From NCBI GenBank assembly GCA_964567685.1, contig CAZMNO010000014.1, forward strand, positions 9,259-73,258: a DNA stretch of 64,000 nt. The letters run 5' to 3'. The stretch is from UBA5972 sp964567685 (GTDB taxonomy: Bacteria > Pseudomonadota > Alphaproteobacteria > Rhodobacterales > Rhodobacteraceae). The notes below the pieces were generated by a model. It was not told the origin of the DNA and did no database searches. It was given only the letters and a program-made list of their open reading frames with translations. This document shows positions 50,876 through 57,740 of the stretch, piece after piece. Made by a program: the position numbers and the translations under genes. Position 1 is the stretch's first letter; each line of letters starts with the position of its first letter.

Positions 50876-52525
50876 ATGTTTCGGTATGTATGTGTTGCGT
50901 TCTTTTCGCTTTTGGGATTTTTCACCGTCCTTTCCACCACCGTTGCAGCTGATTCTGCACTGGTCATCGGCAACCGGAATTACCGCCATGCTGACTGGAT
51001 ATATGATGCCAACAAGGTACTAAGCGCGGCACAGCGGCTGCGTCGGGCCGGTTATTCGGTCATGACCGGGCGTGATCTGAGTGCCGGTCAAACCCGTCAG
51101 GTACTTGGAGGGTTGCTGGCAGAGCTCGAAGAGGCTGAGCGTGTTGTCATAATTCTGAGTGGGCATTTTGTTCATTCCGGCAAGGATACCTGGTTTGTGC
51201 CGGTGGATGCGTCAGCGCCGGATCTTGCCAGCATCGGCTATCAGGGATTGTCACTGAATACCCTCCTTGAACTTGCCGCACTGAAGCCCGGCCGGGCGGC
51301 AATCTTTCTGGGCAGAGGAACACGGCAGATCGATGTGGGGCACGGGCTAACCGCCGGCATTGGCGTGCTTGATATTCCACAGGGCGTGTTTGTTGCGACC
51401 GGCACGCCAAAAGATATCGACCTGACCGTACGCCGTGATTTTCTTGGCGAAGGGACTGGGTTTGCGTCCGCCCTGGCAAACGCACCGGATTCTGTTCAGG
51501 GGCAGGGCTTCATTTCAGATAGTGGCGCGCTGGTGCCTGATCAGGGTCCTGATTACGACCCTGAAGTCCTGCTTGAGGATGGTTACTGGCAGGCGGTTCA
51601 GGACATGAACACCCAGCGGGCCGTGATTTCATATCTGAACGCATATCCCAATGGCCGCTATGCGGCAGAGGCGCAGGAATGGCTGGATGCCCGCACTGTA
51701 AAAACTCCGCAGGATGAGGCCAGAGAGGCCGAAGAGGCACTGAACCTTTCCCGTACCGCCCGACGCGCAATTCAGGAAGATCTGTCATTGCTCGGCTATG
51801 ATACGCGCGGTATTGACGGGATATTCGGCCCCGGAACTCGTGGCGCGATCAGAAACTGGCAGCGTGATCAGGGGGTTGAGGCGTTTGGGTACCTCAAAAG
51901 AGGACAGATAACCAAGCTGAACAGGCAGGCAGAACGAAGAGCGGCGGAACTTGCCGAAGAGGCGCGCAAAAAGCAACTGGAGCTCGAAGCCGCAGATCGG
52001 GCATTCTGGCGTTCCTCCGGTGGGGCTGAGGGTCGTGAACGCGGGTTGCGGCGCTATTTGCGGCGTTACCCTGATGGTTTGTTTGCAGATGTGGCGCTGA
52101 TCAGGCTGGAAGCCATTGAACAGCAAAAACGTGATAATGCGCGCGCGGCAGAGCGCGACGCCTGGGATTATGCAGGCAACGAAAACACCATTGCAGCTTA
52201 TGAAGCCTATCTTCAGTCATACCCAAAAGGTGTCTTTGCCAACGAGGCCAAAGCCCGGCTTGCGGATCTGCGTGAAAAGGAAGCGAGAAAAGCCGAAATA
52301 GCTGCTGCGAAGCAGGCAGAGGCCGATCTTGATCTGAATGTTCTGGCACGCACGTTGATCGAAGGGCAACTGATCGCACTTGGTTTTGATGCGGGCGCGC
52401 CCGATGGCAAGTTTGACAAAGATACCAGACGGGCAATCCGCCGGTTTCAGCGGGCGCGCGGATTTCCGGTGACCGGCTATCTGGATCGTCAGTCGCTTGT
52501 CAGGTTGATCGCCGAGGCGGGCTAG
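50876..52525 (+). CDS. Secreted caspase-like pseudoenzyme with two peptidoglycan-binding domains
   Basis: A 549-residue protein with a Sec signal peptide (about residues 1-25, ending TTVAA). Residues 26-215 resemble a caspase-like (peptidase C14) domain: ALVIGNRNY, the His box ILSGHFVHSGKDTWFVPVDA (His97), but where a catalytic DACR-type Cys is expected (about residue 146) the sequence is FLGRGTRQ. So the domain lacks its nucleophile. A PG_binding_1 domain follows (about 295-340; RGIDGIFGPGTRGAIRNWQ), then a Glu/Lys/Arg-rich coiled coil with two GxFAxxAxxRL repeats, and a second PG_binding_1 domain at the C-terminus (GAPDGKFDKDTRRAIRRFQ). GGAGG stands just upstream of ATG 50876. Likely a cell-envelope scaffold. 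Confidence 0.82.
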   Translation: MFRYVCVAFFSLLGFFTVLSTTVAADSALVIGNRNYRHADWIYDANKVLSAAQRLRRAGYSVMTGRDLSAGQTRQVLGGLLAELEEAERVVIILSGHFVHSGKDTWFVPVDASAPDLASIGYQGLSLNTLLELAALKPGRAAIFLGRGTRQIDVGHGLTAGIGVLDIPQGVFVATGTPKDIDLTVRRDFLGEGTGFASALANAPDSVQGQGFISDSGALVPDQGPDYDPEVLLEDGYWQAVQDMNTQRAVISYLNAYPNGRYAAEAQEWLDARTVKTPQDEAREAEEALNLSRTARRAIQEDLSLLGYDTRGIDGIFGPGTRGAIRNWQRDQGVEAFGYLKRGQITKLNRQAERRAAELAEEARKKQLELEAADRAFWRSSGGAEGRERGLRRYLRRYPDGLFADVALIRLEAIEQQKRDNARAAERDAWDYAGNENTIAAYEAYLQSYPKGVFANEAKARLADLREKEARKAEIAAAKQAEADLDLNVLARTLIEGQLIALGFDAGAPDGKFDKDTRRAIRRFQRARGFPVTGYLDRQSLVRLIAEAG

Positions 52526-52561
52526 AAATCCATGTCAAAATCATCTGATTTTGGAGTGCCC

Positions 52562-52596
52562 ACAAAAGAAAACCGCCGGTGCAACGTACCGGCGGC
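52562..52596 (-). terminator. Rho-independent terminator of rpmJ
   Basis: On the minus strand, CCGCCGGT-ACGTTGC-ACCGGCGG followed by TTTTCTTTTG. A perfect eight-base GC-rich stem with a T-tract, 25 bases after the rpmJ stop codon. Confidence 0.85.
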
Positions 52597-52620
52597 CTAA
52601 GATCCTCAAGTGGGCAAAAC

Positions 52621-52746
52621 TCAGCCTTGGCGTGCCTTGAAACGCGGCTGGGTCTTGTTGATCACATAAACGCGCCCTTTACGGCGTACGACACGGCAGT
52701 CGCGATGGCGCGCTTTCAAAGAGCGAAGTGAGTTTTTGACCTTCAT
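52621..52746 (-). CDS. rpmJ: 50S ribosomal protein L36
   Basis: A 41-residue basic protein, KVKNSLRSLKARHRDCRVV then RRKGRVYVINKTQPRFKARQG. This is the zinc-free type of L36: only one Cys remains of the four zinc ligands. The ATG at 52746 follows GGAGAAAGACC. It stands alone downstream of tRNA-Val on the same strand, not in the spc operon. Confidence 0.95.
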   Translation of the reverse strand: MKVKNSLRSLKARHRDCRVVRRKGRVYVINKTQPRFKARQG

Positions 52747-52817
52747 GGTCTTTCTCCTGTTTCGCGGCGCGCTTGCGCCAGTTAAGTTCGGTTCGGCCAG
52801 ACCCCGTTTTTGGGGGA

Positions 52818-52892
52818 TGGTGGGCGTAACTGGGATTGAACCAGTGACCCCTTCGATGTCAACGAAGTGCTCTCCCGCTGAGCTATACGCCC
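52818..52892 (-). tRNA. tRNA-Val (anticodon GAC)
   Basis: Reads from 52892 down: acceptor GGGCGTA pairs with TACGCCC; D arm GCTC/GAGC; anticodon arm CTTCG-TTGACAT-CGAAG with anticodon GAC; T arm ACTGG-TTCAATC-CCAGT; discriminator A and an encoded CCA. The length is 75 bases including CCA. Confidence 0.96.
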
Positions 52893-53031
52893 GAAAAGAC
52901 AAAAGCGCCGCCATATCCTGTGGGAAAGTGGCAACGCCCACGCGCGCTTCTATAAAAGGAGTCGCTTTGGGGTTCAAGAGGTTTTGCGATAATGAAATGT
53001 TAAGTCCAACCCGCAACCAGAGGTGGCTCTG

Positions 53032-53895
53032 ATGCCGCACCCGCCCTTTCTTTTGACGATGCCAAAGAATCGCTCCACCGCGACGGTCTTTGCATCGCCG
53101 CATAGCGGGCGGGAATATCCATGGACGTTCATCCGCAGTTCGCAACTGGACGAAAAAACCATACGCTCATCCGAGGATGCCTTCGTCGATCGGCTTTTCG
53201 ATATGGCCCCTGAATTTGGCGCGCCACTGCTGTCAACCTCTATTCCCCGCGCTTTCGTCGATCTGAACCGCGCGGCCAGCGAGCTAGATCCCGCCCTGAT
53301 CGCTGGCGTGCAGCAACCTGGCCACAACCCGAGGATATCATCGGGTCTGGGTGTAATCCCACGTGTTGTGGCAAACGGGCGCGAAATCCGCAGCGGAAAA
53401 ATCGGGCTGGGCGAGGCGCGTTGGCGGTTGAACCAGTATTATCACCCCTATCATGCAAAGCTTGCCAAGCTGATGGAGGAAAGCCGCGAAACTTTTGGCT
53501 TTGCACTGTTGTTTGATTGCCATTCAATGCCGCATGAATCACTGGCGGCCACGAGCTTTGCGCCTGACAAAAGACCCGAAGTGGTTTTGGGCGATCGGTT
53601 CGGTGCGGCCTGTGCGCCAGATCTTACTGAAGCGGTAGAGGCTGAGTTTGCGTCTGCCGGATTGCGTGTTTCACGCAACCTTCCCTTTGCCGGGGCACAT
53701 GTGGCCCAGCGCTACGGGCGACCAAGCAAAAACTACCACGCCATCCAGATTGAAATTGATCGTGCACTTTATATGGATGAAGAAGCCCTGTGCCCGAACG
53801 AAAATTTTGAGGATTTCAAAAACCTGTTGCGCCAGATTGTGGCGCGTCTTGCGGCGCTTGGTCAGGGCAATGACATTCAGCTGGTGGCCGAATGA
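53032..53895 (+). CDS. N-formylglutamate amidohydrolase family
   Basis: A 287-residue zinc-dependent hydrolase. Motifs: VFASPHSGREYP (metal-binding His), EDAFVDRLFD, IPRAFVDLNR, LLFDCHSMP (second metal site), and VAQRYGRPSKNYHAIQIEIDRALYM. It releases glutamate and formate from N-formylglutamate, or acts on related formyl-amino acids. No other hut gene lies near, so the physiological route is unclear. The ATG at 53032 has GAGG about 8 bases upstream; a GTG at 53023 is possible. Confidence 0.86.
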   Translation: MPHPPFLLTMPKNRSTATVFASPHSGREYPWTFIRSSQLDEKTIRSSEDAFVDRLFDMAPEFGAPLLSTSIPRAFVDLNRAASELDPALIAGVQQPGHNPRISSGLGVIPRVVANGREIRSGKIGLGEARWRLNQYYHPYHAKLAKLMEESRETFGFALLFDCHSMPHESLAATSFAPDKRPEVVLGDRFGAACAPDLTEAVEAEFASAGLRVSRNLPFAGAHVAQRYGRPSKNYHAIQIEIDRALYMDEEALCPNENFEDFKNLLRQIVARLAALGQGNDIQLVAE

Positions 53896-53898
53896 ATT

Positions 53899-55158
53899 TC
53901 AGCGCAGTGATCTCCCCTTGAGGATTGAATCCGCGCCGAACCTGGCCCGGATTTCGTCTGAAACCCTTTCAGCCTTTTCACGTGCCTGTGCGTCCGGGTC
54001 CAGTAAGTCCCCGAGGCTTGCAGCTGATTCACTTTCTTCCAGGTGACTGATTCCGACACCGATCAGCCGAAACGGCCCTTTATCTATGACCGCTTCCAGA
54101 AGGATACGCGCGGCAGAATAGATGCGGTCTGCCATTTGTGTCGGTTCAAACAGGCTGGAACGGCGGGTCAGTATCTTGTGATTTGACTGCTTGACTTTCA
54201 ACGTGACGACACGCCCGGTTTTATTACGCTTCTTGGCCCGGTCCGCGACGTTTTCCGCCAGGCGCCAGATATGGCCATCAAGCACGGACATGTCGGCGGT
54301 ATCCTCAAAAAAAGTCGTTTCATGCGAGATGCTTTTCACCGGCGCACTTGAAGAGACCCGCCTGTAATCCATCCCGCGCGCCAGATGCCAGAGCCTATCG
54401 CCCATTGCGCCATAGCGTTTGCCAAGGTCCTTGCGGTCCCATCGCAGAAGATCGGAAAAGCGGCGAATGCCGTCCTGCTCAAGTGTCCATCGGAAAGATT
54501 TGCCAACACCCCAGATCAGGCTGACGGGCTTGTCGTAGAGAAAGCTGTCAGTTTCGGCCTTGCCGATCACCGAAAACCCCCGCGGCTTGTCCAGATCAGA
54601 TGCAATCTTTGCCAGGAATTTGTTGTGCGATAACCCGACCGACCCGGAAAGCCCTAGCTCGCTTTCCATCCTCTTGACCAGCCGCGCCATCTGGACGGCG
54701 GGTGGTTCACCGTGAAGGCGTCTGGTGCCGGAAAGATCCAGAAAGGCCTCGTCCAGTGAAAGCGGCTCGATGGAGGGAGTCATTTCCTTCATCATGTCCC
54801 TGATTTGCCGGGATGCATCAGCATAGACCGACATGCGAGGCCGCACCACGACCGCATCGGGGCAGAGCTTAAGAGCCTGAAACATCGGCATGGCCGAGTG
54901 CACGCCTGCTATGCGGGCAATATAGCAAGCCGTTGAAACGACACCGCGCTTGCCGCCCCCGATGATGACCGGTTTATCGCGTATTTCCGGATTGTCGCGC
55001 TTTTCGACATTTGCATAAAAGGCGTCGCAGTCCATGTGCGCGATGGAAAGGTCGAACAATTCTTCATGCAAGAGTACACGCGGCGAGCCGCAGTTGGGGC
55101 AACGGGCTACCTCAGGGATTTGACTCAGACAATCGCGGCAGAGAGAGGGTGTGCGCAT
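53899..55158 (-). CDS. dinB: DNA polymerase IV with N-terminal zinc ribbon
   Basis: A 419-residue Y-family translesion polymerase. The first 30 residues hold CRDC and CPNCGSP, a four-cysteine zinc-ribbon-like element that many alphaproteobacterial DinB proteins carry. The catalytic part follows: IAHMDCDAFYANVEKRDNPE (metal Asp), PVIIGGGKRGVVSTACYIAR, and PLSLDEAFLDLSGT (SLDEA acidic pair). Helix-hairpin-helix and little-finger regions come after. The ATG at 55158 is preferred over a TTG at 55194. It is convergent with the formylglutamate hydrolase, with 3 bases between stops. Confidence 0.92.
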   Translation of the reverse strand: MRTPSLCRDCLSQIPEVARCPNCGSPRVLLHEELFDLSIAHMDCDAFYANVEKRDNPEIRDKPVIIGGGKRGVVSTACYIARIAGVHSAMPMFQALKLCPDAVVVRPRMSVYADASRQIRDMMKEMTPSIEPLSLDEAFLDLSGTRRLHGEPPAVQMARLVKRMESELGLSGSVGLSHNKFLAKIASDLDKPRGFSVIGKAETDSFLYDKPVSLIWGVGKSFRWTLEQDGIRRFSDLLRWDRKDLGKRYGAMGDRLWHLARGMDYRRVSSSAPVKSISHETTFFEDTADMSVLDGHIWRLAENVADRAKKRNKTGRVVTLKVKQSNHKILTRRSSLFEPTQMADRIYSAARILLEAVIDKGPFRLIGVGISHLEESESAASLGDLLDPDAQAREKAERVSDEIRARFGADSILKGRSLR

Positions 55159-55266
55159 GCCCGTATTGTCTCGCGAAAACCGGGGGGAGTGCAAGGTTAC
55201 TACCCACGTCCTGCTTGCGGTCGCGAAGAAATTTTCTGCGATCAGAGAGCTGGCACCAAAACCGCT

Positions 55267-55962
55267 TTAGCCAGCCTTTTCCGATGAGCGCGATATCATG
55301 ACAATTGCGCCGTCCAAAGCTTCGCCTTTCACAAGCCAGGAAACGCCAAAGGCCCAGACCGCAATCGATTCAAACCAGAACATCCAGTTCGGCAAAGGAA
55401 AGTCGATTTTCAGAAACTTGAGCGCGCCCATAATTACGATTGAGGCGAAAATGATCACGCCGCAGCCGCGGTAAATCCGGTTTCGGCTCACTTTGTCCCG
55501 ATCCAGTGCATCGGGTTCGCTGCCGGAACGAACAAATTTGAAGCAGGAGAAACATCCAAGACAAAACAGAAAAACAGCCGCTGATATAAAGTGAACGATG
55601 GTTACCAGTTTTACTCCGGTCACCTGATCGCGAAACCCGTCGGTCGGGAAGACCGCCACACCAATGGCCGCAAGTCCCGTGATCAGCCCAAGTGAACGGT
55701 CGGTTATCCACTCGTCATCCTGCGGCCTATACCCGCGATAGGATCCCAAAAAGACCCCAATTGCGCAAAGCGCCCCAACCAGTAGTGATCCGGCGAAAGG
55801 TTGGTAGAAAAAGTGGCTGATCGAAGGTTCAAACCTATCAAGCCAGGTCAGAGCAGCAATGATCAGGATGATCGGAAGGGAAATGCCAATCACCCCGACG
55901 CTGCGGCGCAGACCTTTGTACGACCCGGTATGATCTTCACCTTTGGCAATCGCTTTAGTCAT
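55267..55962 (-). CDS. DUF998-like integral membrane protein
   Basis: A 231-residue protein with six hydrophobic segments (for example VGVIGISLPIILIIAALTWL, LLVGALCAIGVFLG, LGLITGLAAIGVAVFPT, IVHFISAAVFLFCLGCFSCF, GVIIFASIVIMGAL, WFESIAVWAFGVSWLVKG). The layout and the FPTDGF and VHFISAAVF motifs resemble DUF998/Frag1-type proteins. GGGGGAG stands four bases before ATG 55962, so the longer frame to 56064 is not used. Function unknown. Confidence 0.72.
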   Translation of the reverse strand: MTKAIAKGEDHTGSYKGLRRSVGVIGISLPIILIIAALTWLDRFEPSISHFFYQPFAGSLLVGALCAIGVFLGSYRGYRPQDDEWITDRSLGLITGLAAIGVAVFPTDGFRDQVTGVKLVTIVHFISAAVFLFCLGCFSCFKFVRSGSEPDALDRDKVSRNRIYRGCGVIIFASIVIMGALKFLKIDFPLPNWMFWFESIAVWAFGVSWLVKGEALDGAIVMISRSSEKAG

Positions 55963-56082
55963 CACACTCCCCCTTTTGCTGACTATCAGGATCAAATCTG
56001 CCGAAAGGCTAGCATGCGCGTGGTTGGCTGACAATCTTGGGGAGTTTTCAGGCCGTGCAAACACCCAAGAGGTTGCGGAGGT

Positions 56083-56784
56083 TTAGAGCGCTGCAAGCTC
56101 GTCAAGAATTGCGCTTGCTGCCTTTGCCGGGTCGGCTGATTGCCAGACGGGGCGGCCGACAACGATATGATCGGCACCATCCCGGATTGCCTGGGCAGGT
56201 GAAGCGATGCGTTTCTGATCGTTCCCGGCACTGCCCGCAGGCCGCACCCCGGGCGTGACGATCAATTTGCCGGTCGCTTCCGGCAAAGCGCGGATCTGGG
56301 CCGCCTCAAGCGGCGAGGCGATTACCCCGTCAGCCCCCGCCAGAAATGCCGCGCGGGCGCGTTCGGTGACGAGTTCGGGCAAGGAACCAGCTTTGATCAG
56401 AGCAGCATCAAGATCGCTGCGATCAAGCGAGGTCAGGATGGTGACAGCAAGGATTTTCAGGTCTTTGCCGGCAGCACCTTCTTTGGCGGCACTCACCACA
56501 TAAGGATCGCCGTGAACCGTCAGGAAATCGAGGTCGAACTGCGCCAGTCCGCGCACTGCTTTTTCCACGGTCGCGCCGATGTCAAACAGCTTCATATCAA
56601 GGAATATGCGCTTACCGTGTTCCTGTTTCAGCTCATTCGCCAGCGCCAGCCCGCCACTTGTCAGCATGCCAAGGCCGATTTTATAAAAGGAGACGGTATC
56701 GCCGATCGTCTCAACCAGCTTGAGACCTTCAAGCGCGTTGGGAACGTCAAGGGCGACGATCAGGCAGTCGTTTGGATTGTTCAT
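56083..56784 (-). CDS. pyrF: Orotidine-5'-phosphate decarboxylase
   Basis: A 233-residue TIM-barrel enzyme making UMP from OMP. Motifs: LIVALDVPNALEGLKLVE, FYKIGLGMLTSGG, IFLDMKLFDIGATVEKA (the catalytic Asp-x-Lys-x-x-Asp array, here with K-L-F-D-I-G), and VTPGVRPAGSAGNDQKRIASP at the phosphate site. The ATG at 56784 follows AAAAGGACC. Confidence 0.95.
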   Translation of the reverse strand: MNNPNDCLIVALDVPNALEGLKLVETIGDTVSFYKIGLGMLTSGGLALANELKQEHGKRIFLDMKLFDIGATVEKAVRGLAQFDLDFLTVHGDPYVVSAAKEGAAGKDLKILAVTILTSLDRSDLDAALIKAGSLPELVTERARAAFLAGADGVIASPLEAAQIRALPEATGKLIVTPGVRPAGSAGNDQKRIASPAQAIRDGADHIVVGRPVWQSADPAKAASAILDELAAL

Positions 56785-56868
56785 TGGCGGTCCTTTTCGG
56801 TGCTTCTTCTTTGGATGTGCCGCCCGTGTCAAGTCTTGGAAACGTGAGTATTTTTGCCAAAAAGAAGA

Positions 56869-57564
56869 TCAGCCATACATGCGCCGCATGTCCGGTGTTT
56901 CCGTACAATACATATGGACCCAGATATAGGCGTGCTGAAAAAGCGCTATGACGAGCGCATTCCATGAGCCAAACAGCAGCGCAATTCCCCAGAGCCCAAG
57001 AAACACCACGCCATACATGCCATTGTCAGTGTAATTGAAAATGCCACCTGAGACTTTGGGAAGGGAGAGTATATCGTCGCGGAAGTGGTCACCGCCAAGG
57101 GCACGGGGCAGGGTGAAATGAATGAGGGTGGAGTGCATCCCCCAGATCGCAGGGGCCAGCAGGGCCAGACCGAGAATGGCCTCGATGCTGCGAAATCCGG
57201 TGATTGGCGTGGTGTCTGCCCAGCCGACCAGGATCAGAGTGATTGGGCGGGCGACAAGCAATGGCATGAATATCATGGCCCAGATTTTCATGTCCTGTTC
57301 GCCAAAAAGGCGGGTCATCAGGTTTTGGTGGAGCTGCATTCGGAACACGAAAGCGACAATCATCTGATGAATGAGTGCCAGCGATATGCTGAGTCTCGCC
57401 CAGCCGGCAGCAGTGAGGCCAAATAGACTGCGCGCTTCGTCCGGCGTTTCAAGCAGCGAGCAGGCCCCGACTGTCATCAGGATGGCGATGCCGATATGTT
57501 GCGGTTGTCCTTCAACAATGTCGCGCCAGCCGGATTCGGCGCGGATTTCAGCGAGTGTGGTCAT
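56869..57564 (-). CDS. Integral membrane protein, phospholipid N-methyltransferase-like
   Basis: A 231-residue protein with about six hydrophobic segments. Its C-terminal half (NYTDNGMYGVVFLGLWGIALLFG, then HAYIWVHMYCTETPDMRRMYG) follows the pattern of the PEMT/phospholipid methyltransferase family, in which N-P-x-Y-like and terminal E-x-D/R-x-x-Y motifs shape the SAM site. Here the usual RNPMY reads DNGMY. A role in phosphatidylcholine synthesis is plausible but unproven. The ATG at 57564 follows GGGGGG. Confidence 0.55.
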   Translation of the reverse strand: MTTLAEIRAESGWRDIVEGQPQHIGIAILMTVGACSLLETPDEARSLFGLTAAGWARLSISLALIHQMIVAFVFRMQLHQNLMTRLFGEQDMKIWAMIFMPLLVARPITLILVGWADTTPITGFRSIEAILGLALLAPAIWGMHSTLIHFTLPRALGGDHFRDDILSLPKVSGGIFNYTDNGMYGVVFLGLWGIALLFGSWNALVIALFQHAYIWVHMYCTETPDMRRMYG

Positions 57565-57634
57565 GAAAGCCCCCCTGGATATGCCTGCCTCACAATAACA
57601 TAAGGCTTTGCTCTGCGAAATTCCCGGTTCGGGC

Positions 57635-57663
57635 CTTGCGCAGGACGGGGGCAATTCCCATCT
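57635..57663 (+). promoter_or_regulatory. Candidate RpoH (heat-shock) promoter of clpB
   Basis: CTTGCG (57635-57640) is followed after 16 bases by CCCATCT (57657-57663), about 78 bases before the clpB start. Alphaproteobacterial sigma-32 promoters have a CTTG -35 box and a C-rich CCCAT/CYTAT -10 box at about this spacing. Confidence 0.5.
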
Positions 57664-57740
57664 GGAATTCAAAGGCCTGCACGTTGATGTGCCGCTTTAG
57701 GGCATCGAATTCAGCAGGCGCTTAAGTGAAGGAGAGTGAC

